Part shown: positions 17,449-25,876 of the stretch, in pieces
Layout: every line of letters starts with the position of its first letter
How positions within the stretch are numbered: the first letter of the stretch is position 1
Assembly (NCBI GenBank): GCA_902477765.1
Contig: CABSIM010000006.1
Span: forward strand, 1 to 64,000
Source of the DNA: an uncultured Clostridiaceae bacterium
Lineage (GTDB): Bacteria > Bacillota > Clostridia > Lachnospirales > Lachnospiraceae
DNA: 64,000 nucleotides
Reading direction: 5' to 3'
Notes under the pieces: generated by a model
Seen by the model: the letters and a program-made list of their open reading frames with translations, nothing else
What the model was told of the DNA's origin: nothing
Databases searched by the model: none
Position numbers and translations under genes: made by a program

Positions 17449-17757
17449 ATGCTGATCCTCATTGTCATGTGTCTCGGGATCCTCTGCGGAAACCGCTTCA
17501 TTTCTTCAAAATATAAAAAGATCAATGAACGCCTGCAGGTCCTCTGCACGGTTCTTCTGATTTTTTCCATGGGAACCTCCCTGGGCCGGCGGGAAAATTT
17601 TCTTTCCCAGCTTCTGGACCTGGGCGTCCAGAGCCTGCTGTTCTGCCTGATCCCCACGGTTTTTTCCATCCTTCTTGTTTATTTCCTCACAAAACGCCTT
17701 CTGAAGGGAACCTCTTCTTCCACGGCTTCTTTTTCTGAAACGGAGGAATTATCATGA
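17449..17757 (+). CDS. lysO: Lysine exporter LysO, N-terminal half
   Basis: 102 aa starting at the ATG after AAAGGAGG; an in-frame extension of 29 codons has no start signal. Three hydrophobic segments and the conserved LQVLCTVLLIFSMGTSLG match the N-terminal part of LysO/YbjE (DUF340). The gene overlaps the next by ATGA. Together the two proteins are about 300 aa, the size of one-piece E. coli LysO, so this is a two-subunit version, not a frameshift: the downstream gene has its own start. It exports L-lysine. Confidence 0.8.
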   Translation: MLILIVMCLGILCGNRFISSKYKKINERLQVLCTVLLIFSMGTSLGRRENFLSQLLDLGVQSLLFCLIPTVFSILLVYFLTKRLLKGTSSSTASFSETEELS

Positions 17758-18350
17758 GTATACTTGCTGTTGCTGCCCTGATCTGCGGGATCCTGTACGG
17801 CGCCTCAGGCGCCGACATTCCGTTCATATCGGCGGTTTCTTCCCGTTCAGAGCTGATTCTGTGCATCCTGATGTTCTCCGTGGGCATCAGCATCGGCTTC
17901 AGCCGGGGAATCTGGGCAAAAATCCGGGAATACAATATCAAAATTCTGATTATTCCTGCCGGTGTTGTGGCAGCTTCTGTGCTTGGCGGTGCTGTCTGCT
18001 CCATGATCACCGGATATTCGCTGCAGGAATCCCTTTCCGTCGCATGCGGTCTGGGATGGTACAGTCTTTCCGGCGTCACCATCACCAATCTTGCCGGCGC
18101 CAATCTGGGAAGCATTGCCTTTCTCAGCAATCTGATGCGGGAGCTGTTTTCTTTTTTCAGCATTCCGTTTCTGTCCAGGCATTTCAATTCCTACAGCTGC
18201 ATCGCAGCTGCCGGCGCCACCAGCGAGGACACCACGCTTCCGATGATGATCCGGTATACAGATGAGGAATCCGTTGTGCTTTCGGTTCTCAACGGAATCA
18301 TCTGTTCCGCTCTGGTTCCTGTGCTGATCTCTCTCTGCTATAAGCTGTAA
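17754..18350 (+). CDS. lysO: Lysine exporter LysO, C-terminal half
   Basis: 198 aa with about six membrane helices. The LGWYSLSGVTITNL and GATSEDTTLPMMIRYT stretches are typical of the LysO/DUF340 core. It is translationally coupled to the N-terminal half by a 4-base ATGA overlap, with GGAGG inside the upstream gene. With diaminopimelate dehydrogenase at 50.3 kb it points to active lysine metabolism. Confidence 0.85.
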   Translation: MSILAVAALICGILYGASGADIPFISAVSSRSELILCILMFSVGISIGFSRGIWAKIREYNIKILIIPAGVVAASVLGGAVCSMITGYSLQESLSVACGLGWYSLSGVTITNLAGANLGSIAFLSNLMRELFSFFSIPFLSRHFNSYSCIAAAGATSEDTTLPMMIRYTDEESVVLSVLNGIICSALVPVLISLCYKL

Positions 18351-18581
18351 AAGCGGCGTCTTCTGTTCCATCAGGCGAAACGGCCTGGGCATGGGTCTTT
18401 CCTCTGTACAGGCCGCGGCCCGGAAATACCGCGGACACACCGGGTTCGAACCGGAAAAATGTGTTCCTGTCTTCCATATATCTCCAGTTGCAAGGTGAAC
18501 CGTTCTGAACATCCTGCGGCACTATCCTCACAGAGCCTTTTCTCATGCAGGAAACAGCATTTTCCCCATAATACGCATAAT

Positions 18582-18613
18582 AAAAAACCGCCGCTCCTTT
18601 CCGGTGCGGCGGT
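18582..18613 (-). terminator. Terminator of the cold shock gene
   Basis: 8-bp GC-rich stem ACCGCCGC/GCGGCGGT with a six-base T-run on the minus strand, 24 bases past the csp stop. The rest of the 286-base convergent gap (18351-18636) shows no gene. Confidence 0.85.
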
Positions 18614-18636
18614 CTTTCTCCAGATTCTTCTGTTAA

Positions 18637-18849
18637 TTACAGCTTGCAAACGTTAACTGCACGCAGCTTCTGGCTGTTCTTCGGATCCTGCTCGGTATCG
18701 AAAGTAACCTTCTGGCCTTCTTCCAGAGTCTTGAATCCTTCTCCTACGATTGCAGAGAAATGTACGAATACGTCATCTCCGCCGTTGTCGTTGGAAATAA
18801 ATCCGTAGCCCTTCTCAGGATTGAACCACTTAACTGTACCGTTGTTCAT
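18637..18849 (-). CDS. Cold shock protein (CspA family)
   Basis: 70 aa, one cold-shock OB fold. RNP1 is present as KGYGFISND and RNP2 as DVFVHFSAI; it starts MNNGTVKWFNPEKG. It binds single-stranded nucleic acid and acts as RNA chaperone. GGAGG lies before the ATG. A long structured leader precedes it, as in many cold-inducible csp genes. Confidence 0.95.
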   Translation of the reverse strand: MNNGTVKWFNPEKGYGFISNDNGGDDVFVHFSAIVGEGFKTLEEGQKVTFDTEQDPKNSQKLRAVNVCKL

Positions 18850-19008
18850 TTTGGTACCTCCAATTAAAAAATTATTTTTCCGGACTACTTTTCTTATAAA
18901 ACTGCATTTGGGCGTTTATTAAGAAACTCACATGCTTTTGCAATTCATCATAACGAGCTAATGACTTACAAAAACATGTGAGTTCAATAGTACATCGGAA
19001 TTAAATTT
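18850..19008 (-). promoter_or_regulatory. Structured 5' leader of the cold shock gene
   Basis: The transcript from the promoter at 19009-19037 would carry a leader of about 150 bases. It contains a 16-bp stem (18925-18940 with 18969-18984) with one G-U pair and a 28-base loop. Long leaders of csp mRNAs commonly switch structure with temperature; that role is inferred here. Confidence 0.55.
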
Positions 19009-19037
19009 AATGTATCACACTTTTCTGAAAGTGTCAA
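19009..19037 (-). promoter_or_regulatory. Sigma-A promoter of the csp gene with a palindrome in the spacer
   Basis: Minus strand TTGACA (19032-19037), 17-base spacer, TACATT (19009-19014). A perfect palindrome (ACACTTT/AAAGTGT, 19017-19034) overlaps the spacer and part of the -35, as an operator would. Confidence 0.7.
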
Positions 19038-19044
19038 TGGATAT

Positions 19045-20550
19045 TTAAAATCTTCCGAAGGTATCCACAAGCCAGGCCAGATGCTCCAGATGACCGTCCG
19101 TCAGCTGTCCCGGAAGCAGCCTCCACCTCCAGTTATTTCCGACAGTTCCGGGAACATTCATTCTGGCGCTGTTGTCCAGCTTCAGCACATCCTGAACCTG
19201 AAAGACCACCACGCTGGCCACAGAAGCATAGGCGGTGAACATCACCTTATCCACCACTTCCGTCTGGTGCTTCACTCCCATGTAATCGGCAATATACTGA
19301 AGTTCCCACCACTGACGCGCCTCCGGTTTGAAATATCCGGCCAGGGTTTCATTGTCATGGGTCCCTCCGTAAACCACGGAATTGGGCGAGTACATATGGG
19401 GCAGATGTTCATTGAACCGGTCGCCGCTGAACGCAAATTCCAGAATCTTCATTCCGGGATATCCGGTTTCTGCCAGAAGTGCCTTTACGTCCGGACTGAA
19501 CACGCCCAGGTCTTCTGCTATGATCTTTGTATCTCCCACGGATGCGTTGATGGCATCTGTCAGCAGCTTTCCGGGGCCTTTCATCCATTCGCCGGTTCTG
19601 CCGTCTGCGGCCCCCGCGGGAATGGCATAGTACTGTACCACTCCGATGAAATGATCGATGCGCACAACGTCATAGAGTCTTGCAGACGCCCGCATCCGTT
19701 CTTTCCACCATGAAAAATCGGTTTTGATCTGCATATCCCACCGGTACAGAGGATTTCCCCAGAGCTGTCCGTCTTCGCTGAAGGCGTCCGGCGGCACACC
19801 TGCCACTTTCAGAGGAGTCAGGTTTTCTTCATCCAGTTCAAAAAGTTCCGGGTGAGTCCAGACATCGGCGCTGTCCAGCGCCACATAAATGGGAATATCT
19901 CCGATAATCCGGATTCCCTGGCTGTTGGCATATGACCGGAGCTTTTTCCACTGCCGGAAAAATTCATACTGAAGGAATTTCCAGAATTCAATCTCGTCTT
20001 TCAGTTCATCCCTGTATTTCTCCACCGCCTCTTTTCTGCGGAACCGGATATCTTCCGGCCAGGAAAGCCATTCTCTGTTGTCAAAGTGAAATTTCAGAGC
20101 CATGTAGAAGGCATAGTCGTTAAGCCAGTACCAGTTCTCCAGACAGAATTTTTCATATCCTTCCTCTTCCCTGAACTCGCTGCGGACAAACGCCTTTTTC
20201 AGAAGCGGAAACCGATAATAAAAAACAGCGTCATATGCTACACGGGACGGGTCTTCTCCCCAGTAACATGCATCAATCTCCTCCTGGGTCAGAAGTCCCG
20301 CTTCCTTCAGTATATCCAGATCAATGAAATACGGATTTCCCGCAAAAGCCGAAAAAGACTGGTAGGGGCTGTCTCCGTAGCTGGTTGGCCCCACCGGCAG
20401 CACCTGCCAGTATTTCTGCCTTGCCTTTTTCAGTTTATCCACAAATTCATAAGCGCTCTTTCCAAAAGTGCCGATTCCGTACGGAGACGGCAGGCTGGAA
20501 ACAGGCATCAGGAGTCCTGCTCCCCGTTCCAACATGGTTTTCATATCCAT
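19045..20550 (-). CDS. malQ: 4-alpha-glucanotransferase (GH77)
   Basis: 501 aa, standard length for the Clostridia/Thermus-type amylomaltase. The start MDMKTMLERGAGLLMPVSSLPSPYGIG-like region, VVRIDHFIG (nucleophile Asp), IIAEDLG (acid/base Glu) and YGGTHDNETLAG (third Asp) are all present. It transfers glucan segments between malto-oligosaccharides in glycogen and maltodextrin breakdown. It stands alone, without a mal operon beside it. AAAGGA lies before the ATG. Confidence 0.95.
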   Translation of the reverse strand: MDMKTMLERGAGLLMPVSSLPSPYGIGTFGKSAYEFVDKLKKARQKYWQVLPVGPTSYGDSPYQSFSAFAGNPYFIDLDILKEAGLLTQEEIDACYWGEDPSRVAYDAVFYYRFPLLKKAFVRSEFREEEGYEKFCLENWYWLNDYAFYMALKFHFDNREWLSWPEDIRFRRKEAVEKYRDELKDEIEFWKFLQYEFFRQWKKLRSYANSQGIRIIGDIPIYVALDSADVWTHPELFELDEENLTPLKVAGVPPDAFSEDGQLWGNPLYRWDMQIKTDFSWWKERMRASARLYDVVRIDHFIGVVQYYAIPAGAADGRTGEWMKGPGKLLTDAINASVGDTKIIAEDLGVFSPDVKALLAETGYPGMKILEFAFSGDRFNEHLPHMYSPNSVVYGGTHDNETLAGYFKPEARQWWELQYIADYMGVKHQTEVVDKVMFTAYASVASVVVFQVQDVLKLDNSARMNVPGTVGNNWRWRLLPGQLTDGHLEHLAWLVDTFGRF

Positions 20551-20714
20551 TCTGTCCTTTCTGACATATTACACAGATCCGGCCTTCGGACATGTTCTGT
20601 CCGGATGTGCTCCGCAGTCAGCCGGTCCCCCCGGATTTCCTCCGGAAATCCTTTTCCAGTATAATGGATTGCCGCTCAAAAAGCAAGAACAGCCCTTTCA
20701 CAATGCATATACAT

Positions 20715-20766
20715 AAAAAAGACGGCCTGCCGGACATATGTCTTCTTTTCCGGCCGCCGTCTTTTT
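20715..20766 (-). terminator. Terminator of the CdaR-like gene
   Basis: 11-bp outer stem (AAAAAGACGGC, 20716-20726 with 20756-20766) and T-run on both strands. The 334-base gap 20551-20884 holds this hairpin and the malQ upstream region; I see no gene in it. Confidence 0.75.
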
Positions 20767-20884
20767 ATGCTCTGTTTTATGGTCTTTCTTTCATGCCCTT
20801 TTCCGCCAGACTTCCGGAGCGCGGCAGGAACTGCCGCATCCTGTCCCGGTACCCGTCTTCCGCGGGGAACATGCTTTTTTCTTT

Positions 20885-21709
20885 CTATCTGTACTTTCTG
20901 ATTTTCGCATCATTCTCCAGTACTTTTTTGGCAATGGTAATGAAATGAAGCTTGAAGTTGTCTTCTGTATCGTTGACATCCAGACCTGTGTTGATTTTTA
21001 CCTGTGCCAGGCTCTGTCTCACTTCATCTTCAGTCATTCCCAGCTGCTCCGCAGTCAGGCCGATGTCTTCCTTGCACTTATAGTATTTGGAAAGCACCCG
21101 TTTTTCCGTCTCTCCCAGCTGCTGCAGTACGGTTCTGGTGAGTCTGTCTCCGAAATTCACCACCATCTGGTTGATGCTGCTGTAGATTTCCATTCCCATG
21201 TATTCCAGAATCACACGGTCTTTTTTGAAAATCTCACCGGCTTTTACCGCATCCTGGGCATTGTAGTAGGTATGCTTGATGCCCTTGATGCCGCTTTCCA
21301 TGGTTCCGATTCCAACCCGGACCCGTCTTTCGGAAGTGATCTTTCCGACTTCTTCGGGAGCTGCAGCCTTCACCTGGTCCAGGATTCCGCGCATTTCTGC
21401 CTTGTCCTTTGTAATCAGGATCACGCAGACACCGGAATCGCAGGTGATGATCTGTTTGCCCTGAATTCCCTTGTTGATCTCTGAAAAGCCGATCATCTTC
21501 TGAGCCGCATCATTCAGTTTCTCCCGGTCTTCCGGAGTCACTTTCATGTCAGACGGGTACAGAAAAGATACCGCCATAAACACATCTTTGTCCACATCAA
21601 AGCCAAGCTGTCTTCCGAACTGTTTTACCAGTTCCTCATCCTCATAATATCCGATCACGATGTCATTAAAATAAGCAGACAATGTAATATCCGTCGTATT
21701 TTTGTTCAT
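20885..21709 (-). CDS. CdaR/PucR-like transcription regulator, divergent
   Basis: 274 aa, cytoplasmic. Residues about 25-165 resemble the degenerate GGDEF-like domain of CdaR regulators (VRVGIGTMESGIKGIKHTYYNAQDAVKAG). Residues about 205-265 align with their C-terminal helix-turn-helix (IGLTAEQLGMTEDEVRQSLAQVKINTGLDVND). The usual N-terminal sugar-diacid sensor is absent and the HTH is less basic than usual, so DNA binding is not certain. GAGGGG and a consensus promoter precede it. Confidence 0.65.
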   Translation of the reverse strand: MNKNTTDITLSAYFNDIVIGYYEDEELVKQFGRQLGFDVDKDVFMAVSFLYPSDMKVTPEDREKLNDAAQKMIGFSEINKGIQGKQIITCDSGVCVILITKDKAEMRGILDQVKAAAPEEVGKITSERRVRVGIGTMESGIKGIKHTYYNAQDAVKAGEIFKKDRVILEYMGMEIYSSINQMVVNFGDRLTRTVLQQLGETEKRVLSKYYKCKEDIGLTAEQLGMTEDEVRQSLAQVKINTGLDVNDTEDNFKLHFITIAKKVLENDAKIRKYR

Positions 21710-21761
21710 AAAAATCCACCCCTCAGCCCTGAAATTTTCTATATTTTAATAGGAAAGCATC

Positions 21762-21790
21762 ATTATATATACTTTCTTTCCGTTTGTCAA
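21762..21790 (-). promoter_or_regulatory. Consensus sigma-A promoter of the CdaR-like gene
   Basis: Minus strand perfect TTGACA (21785-21790), 17-base spacer, perfect TATAAT (21762-21767), 52 bases before the start codon. Strong constitutive expression is expected. Confidence 0.8.
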
Positions 21791-21846
21791 TAGGCTGACG
21801 GGGAAATTTCTCCAAAAGCCTGTTGTTTCCGGTGTTTTTCATCTTC

Positions 21847-22530
21847 TCAGACAAGATTTTTCAGTTCTTCCAGTGTACGGATCTCAAAGGATACTTTCAC
21901 ATCGGACGTATTGGGAGTTCCTGCCGGGTTGTACCAGCAGGTGTCGATGCCTGCAGTATTTCCGCCTTTCATGTCAGATGTCAGAGAATCCCCCACAATC
22001 AGCATATTTTCCGTATCGCTCCGTCCCATTTTCCTGAAACAGTATTCAAAAAATTCTTTGGCAGGTTTCTGGAAGCCGGCTTCCTCGGAAATGAAAATAC
22101 CGTCAAAGAATCCGGAAAGGCCCGAGCTTTCCAGTCTTCTGTACTGAGTGGATGCAACGCCGTTGGTGACCACGTACAGAAGATATTTTTCTTTCAGATA
22201 GGCAAGCATCTCCTTTGCTCCCTGGATGAGGTCCGTGGACTGGTCCAGCTGCTGCCTGTAAAGCCGGTCCACTTCTTTTCCGTCCACGGAAATTCCGAAA
22301 CCTCCGAAAAAGTCTTCAAATCTCAGGGCCAGAATCTGGTCACGGGTAAATTCCCCCTGTTCCAGCCTGCGCCAGTAACTCTGATTCAGAGTATGGTACC
22401 TTTCCTTATTTTCTTCCGTAACAGGCACACCGAAATGCGCAAGAAGTATTTCTATTCCGCGCTCTTCCGCTTTGTTGAAATCCAGAAGCGTACCGTCCAC
22501 GTCCATTAAAATAACTTCATATTTCTTCAT
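21847..22530 (-). CDS. yjjG: YjjG-type HAD nucleotidase
   Basis: 227 aa. HAD motifs: I LMDVDGTLLDF, II VTNG, III Lys in GFQKPAKEFF, IV VGDSLTSDMKGG. This matches the YjjG/YfnB group of noncanonical pyrimidine nucleotide phosphatases that clean nucleotide pools. Its ATG overlaps the stop of pyrC by one base (TAATG), so it is translationally coupled to pyrimidine synthesis, which fits the role. Confidence 0.85.
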   Translation of the reverse strand: MKKYEVILMDVDGTLLDFNKAEERGIEILLAHFGVPVTEENKERYHTLNQSYWRRLEQGEFTRDQILALRFEDFFGGFGISVDGKEVDRLYRQQLDQSTDLIQGAKEMLAYLKEKYLLYVVTNGVASTQYRRLESSGLSGFFDGIFISEEAGFQKPAKEFFEYCFRKMGRSDTENMLIVGDSLTSDMKGGNTAGIDTCWYNPAGTPNTSDVKVSFEIRTLEELKNLV

Positions 22531-23807
22531 TATTTATCCTCGTAAACAATATTTCCGCCGCAGATGGTGTATTTTACCCGGCCATAAAGGGTTTCACCCA
22601 GGAACGGCGTGTTGCATGATCTGGAGGCAATTTCTTCTTTTGTTACGGTCCAGGATTCATTTTCATTGAAAATCACCAGATCCGCATCTTTCCCTTCTGC
22701 AAGACTTCCCTTGTCAAGGCGGTACAGTTTCGCCGGATTCAGGCTCATCTTTTCCATCAGCTGCAGCATGGTCAGGTGTCCCGGCCTTACCAGATTGGTG
22801 ACCGCCAGTCCCAGCGCCGTCTCCAGTCCGATGATGCCGCTGGGAGCCTTCCACATGGGCTCCGCCGCCTTCTCTTCCGCGCTGTGGGGCGCATGATCCG
22901 TGGCAATCATATCAATGGTGCCGTCCTTGATTCCTTCGATGATGGCAGCCCGGTCCGCCGCGGTTCGCAGAGGCGGATTCATTTTTGCCATGGCCCCATG
23001 GGTCAGGACTGCTGTTTCATCCAGAGAAAAATGATGAGGCGTCACTTCCGCTGTCACATGGGCTCCCAGTTCTTTTGCCAGCTTTACCATTTTTACGGCA
23101 TTTCCTGAACTGATATGCTGAATATTCACAGACGCCCCTGTATGCAGGGCAATCATGCAGTCTCTGGCTACCAGAGAGTCTTCTGCCAGCGCCGGGGAAC
23201 CGGTGATGCCCAGCTTTCCTGCCGTTTCTCCGGCATTGATTCCGTTTTCCGTAATAAAGGCCGGATCTTCTTCATGAAAACTCAGGGGAACATCAAGGCG
23301 CACGGCCTCTTCCATGGCAGTTTTTACCAGTTTTCCGTCCATAATCGGGATTCCGTCATCAGTAAAACCTGCGGCTCCGGCTGCTTTCAGGGCCTCCATA
23401 TCCGTCAGCTGCTGCCCTTTCATGCCCACAGTGATGCAGGCGGCAGGCAGCACATGAATTCCTGTTTTCTTTCCTTCTTCCAGCACATACCGCAAAGTCT
23501 CCTCATTATCAACCGGCGGCTTTGTATTGGCCATGGTGACCACAGTGGTATATCCTCCTTTTTTTGCCGCGGCTGCTCCGGTCTGAATATCTTCTTTATA
23601 AGTCAGACCCGGATCCCGGTAATGGACGTGTACATCGATGAGCCCAGGCGCCACCACGCAGCCCTCCGCGTCAATCACCCGCTCATATCCGCTCAGATCG
23701 GAAACCGTTCCGATTTCTTTTATTTTTCCGTCTTCAATGACAAGATCTGCCTTCTTGTCGGTGCCGCTTTCGGGGTCCACCACTCTTCCGCCTTTGATCA
23801 GAATCAT
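22530..23807 (-). CDS. pyrC: Dihydroorotase
   Basis: 425 aa, type I dihydroorotase. Metal motif DVHVHYRDPG, substrate loop TTVVTMANTKPPVDN, MNPPLRT, and ATDHAPHSAEEK are present. It forms dihydroorotate from carbamoyl aspartate in de novo pyrimidine synthesis. Stop overlaps the yjjG start; 13 bases separate it from the VOC gene upstream. No other pyr genes are here. Confidence 0.95.
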   Translation of the reverse strand: MILIKGGRVVDPESGTDKKADLVIEDGKIKEIGTVSDLSGYERVIDAEGCVVAPGLIDVHVHYRDPGLTYKEDIQTGAAAAKKGGYTTVVTMANTKPPVDNEETLRYVLEEGKKTGIHVLPAACITVGMKGQQLTDMEALKAAGAAGFTDDGIPIMDGKLVKTAMEEAVRLDVPLSFHEEDPAFITENGINAGETAGKLGITGSPALAEDSLVARDCMIALHTGASVNIQHISSGNAVKMVKLAKELGAHVTAEVTPHHFSLDETAVLTHGAMAKMNPPLRTAADRAAIIEGIKDGTIDMIATDHAPHSAEEKAAEPMWKAPSGIIGLETALGLAVTNLVRPGHLTMLQLMEKMSLNPAKLYRLDKGSLAEGKDADLVIFNENESWTVTKEEIASRSCNTPFLGETLYGRVKYTICGGNIVYEDK

Positions 23808-23820
23808 ATGCTACCTCCTT

Positions 23821-24195
23821 TTATTTCCGCTCCGGCACGATTTCCAGCCAGTAATCATCCGGATCGGTGATGAAATAAATGCCCATTTTTTCATTTTCAA
23901 AGCAGATGCAGCCCATTTCCTTATGCTTTTCATGGGCGGCGTCAAAATCATCGGTCGTAAATGCCAGATGGAATTCATTGTCTCCCAGGTCATAATGGTC
24001 TTTTTCCCAGTCCCGGAGCCAAGTCAGTTCCAGCTTGTGGGGCGTTCTGCCGTCTCCCAGATAGACGATAATAAAGCTTCCGTCCTCTGCCTCTTTCCGT
24101 CTGACTTCTCTGAGCCCCAGAGCCTCTTCATAGAATTTCAGGGATTTATCCAGATCCTTTACGTTGAAGTTATTGTGTGCAAACTGAAAATTCAT
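23821..24195 (-). CDS. VOC family protein (glyoxalase I-like)
   Basis: 124 aa with two beta-alpha-beta-beta-beta units. Starts MNFQFAHNNFNVKDLDKSLKF; metal ligands are likely His7 (AHNNFNV), Glu in KLELTWL, His in EFHLAFTT and Glu in WLEIVPE. This pattern resembles lactoylglutathione lyase (GloA), though a Clostridium would lack glutathione, so the true substrate is open. It lies directly upstream of pyrC. Confidence 0.8.
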   Translation of the reverse strand: MNFQFAHNNFNVKDLDKSLKFYEEALGLREVRRKEAEDGSFIIVYLGDGRTPHKLELTWLRDWEKDHYDLGDNEFHLAFTTDDFDAAHEKHKEMGCICFENEKMGIYFITDPDDYWLEIVPERK

Positions 24196-24298
24196 CGCTG
24201 ACCTCTCTTTCTTTTATTCTCACCGGAATGTATCTCCGGATTGGCTTTTGTCTACAGTGATTCTTTTTTACAATCACGCTTCCCTGAAAGCATGTTTT

Positions 24299-24994
24299 TT
24301 ATATCAGGAATTCCTGCCCTTCCTCCCGGATCTGCATCACGCGGTCCCTGTAGTCTTCCGAGCAGGGAAGTGCCCTGAGTTTTTCCGTCACATCATACTG
24401 TTTCCAGAAATGCATGGGAAAGATCACCCGGGCGTCAGCCTTTTTCATGAAACCATCGATTCCAAGATAAAACCACTGTTCCAGTCTGGGATCCAGAGGC
24501 AGGAACGCCGCATCGGCCGTTCTGCCCGCCATTTTTTCCATTTCCTTCCGGTATGCTTCCGTCATATTCCGATTCCACTGTTCTTCTTCACCTTCCCAGT
24601 ACCAATGGTTCAGATCACCGGCATGATAGATCTGCTTTCCTCCCAGGGTACACCAGAATGCCACCCCTTCGTCTGTGGAACGGAAGGTTTCCACTGTCAC
24701 AGCGCCGATCTCTCTTTTCTCATCCGGGCCCATGAACACCACCCGCTCTTTCAGTTCCTCCGGTACCCTCCGTTTCCATATGTCTGAGGACAGGATAAAT
24801 GTTACATCTCTGGTTCCGTCCGCCAGATCGAAAATGACTCTGGAAAAATGGTCCGGGTGGCGATGGCTGGCAAACACATAAAGAGGCCTGTCCTCCGGTA
24901 TCCGGGGCAGACTGCCTTCAAAATAGTCAAACAGAAGACCGGCCTGATCTGTCTCCACGTAAAATCCGCTGTGATGAATATAAACAACCTTCAT
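24299..24994 (-). CDS. Metallo-beta-lactamase-fold hydrolase
   Basis: 231 aa. SHRHPDHFS is the HxHxDH zinc motif; YHAGDLNHW and FPMHFWKQY supply further ligands. UlaG-like fold; substrate unknown. It overlaps nothing and lies 15 bases after the zinc ribbon gene, so the two may be co-transcribed. Confidence 0.8.
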   Translation of the reverse strand: MKVVYIHHSGFYVETDQAGLLFDYFEGSLPRIPEDRPLYVFASHRHPDHFSRVIFDLADGTRDVTFILSSDIWKRRVPEELKERVVFMGPDEKREIGAVTVETFRSTDEGVAFWCTLGGKQIYHAGDLNHWYWEGEEEQWNRNMTEAYRKEMEKMAGRTADAAFLPLDPRLEQWFYLGIDGFMKKADARVIFPMHFWKQYDVTEKLRALPCSEDYRDRVMQIREEGQEFLI

Positions 24995-25009
24995 ATGTTC
25001 TGTCTCCTG

Positions 25010-25396
25010 TTATGATACAAGCCTCTGCCCGCATTTCGGACAGTATTCATATGCCTCCGCTGTTCTGAATCCGCAGGAAGGGCAGTGACGTTCTCCGTAT
25101 CCCGCTCCGTTTCCATCTGTCTCCAGGGTCAGGTCCTCCGGCAGGATCTCCACATGCTCTCCCCGGGCAATGCGCTTCCCTTTTTCCGGCGACAGCTGAT
25201 ATGTGGTCCCGCAGCAGGACATTGTTACATAATAGCGCTTCCCCCAGGAAAATACGGGAATAAAAAACAGAGACAGGCACATATATGTCATATAAACCTG
25301 ATATCGGCCGTATCTCCCGCAGCGGCTGCATACCATGACGGCGGAGTCATACAGAAGCTGTTTTGTTTTTCCGGTAATTCCCCCAATAAAGATCAT
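25010..25396 (-). CDS. Zinc ribbon protein with one hydrophobic segment
   Basis: 128 aa. Cys pairs: CSRC (N-terminal), SCCG (middle), CPSC and CPKC (C-terminal double zinc ribbon). A hydrophobic stretch (about residues 34-50, VYMTYMCLSLFFIPVFSW) may touch the membrane. Similar zinc-ribbon proteins are frequent in Lachnospiraceae and have no known role. Its 5' side faces the tandem repeat array. Confidence 0.75.
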   Translation of the reverse strand: MIFIGGITGKTKQLLYDSAVMVCSRCGRYGRYQVYMTYMCLSLFFIPVFSWGKRYYVTMSCCGTTYQLSPEKGKRIARGEHVEILPEDLTLETDGNGAGYGERHCPSCGFRTAEAYEYCPKCGQRLVS

Positions 25397-25455
25397 GGCA
25401 TTCTCTCCTTTTCTCCCACGGAATCTTCACGGCTGCTGCAATTACGGAATATCCT

Positions 25456-25773
25456 GCGGTCATTATGGCATGTCCTCCGGACATTCCAGTTCCATTTGCG
25501 CCCGGCCTTCTGCGGTAAACGCAGAACCCGGTATGCGCAGGTATAATGACCGCTTTGCGGTCATTATGGCATGTCCTCCGGACATTCCACTTCCATTTGC
25601 GCCCGGTCTTCTGCGGTAAACGCAGAACCCGGTATGCGCAGGTATAATGACCGCTTTGCGGTCATTATGGCATGTCCTCCGGACATTCCACTTCCATTTG
25701 CGCCCGGTCTTCTGCGGTAAACGCAGAACCCGGTATGCGCAGGTATAATGACCGCTTTGCGGTCATTATACCA
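25456..25773. repeat. Tandem array of 101-bp units with three hairpins each
   Basis: Three full 101-bp units (starts 25456, 25557, 25658) and a terminal piece to 25773. Units 2 and 3 are identical; unit 1 differs at two bases. Every unit carries three palindromes: ATGTCC/GGACAT (25470-25484), TTCTGCG/CGCAGAA (25508-25526) and ATAATGACCGC/GCGGTCATTAT (25543-25567). In the last unit the third one extends to 14 bp (25742-25772). It fills most of the 480-base divergent gap 25397-25876. There are no spacers, so it is not CRISPR, and 101 is not a multiple of three, so it is not a coding repeat. A variant copy lies at 1-51. Confidence 0.95.
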
Positions 25774-25788
25774 TACCATCCTTTCTCC

Positions 25789-25817
25789 TTGCAATTCCAA
25801 CCAAAGTAATTTATACT
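25789..25817 (+). promoter_or_regulatory. Sigma-A promoter of the thioesterase gene
   Basis: TTGCAA (25789-25794), 17-base spacer, TATACT (25812-25817). It begins 16 bases after the last palindrome of the array. Confidence 0.65.
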
Positions 25818-25876
25818 GGAATCTGCAGACGGCCTGGCAGAGATCCGGGCCGTTTTATGAAACGGAGGAAAAAAAC

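Noticed and set aside
18440..18456. GGTTCGAACC stretch like the T arm of a tRNA
   Set aside because: No acceptor, D or anticodon arm can be formed around it on either strand.
24299..24994. Link between the MBL-fold gene and the second MBL gene at 39546 as recent paralogues
   Set aside because: They share only the fold motifs, with clearly different sequences.
25456..25773. Possible CRISPR array
   Set aside because: Whole 101-bp units are identical with no variable spacers, and there are no cas genes.
25564..25800. Open frame on the minus strand through the repeat array
   Set aside because: It is made of repeat sequence; units are 101 bp so the frame shifts from unit to unit, there is no ribosome binding site, and the palindromes explain the conservation better.
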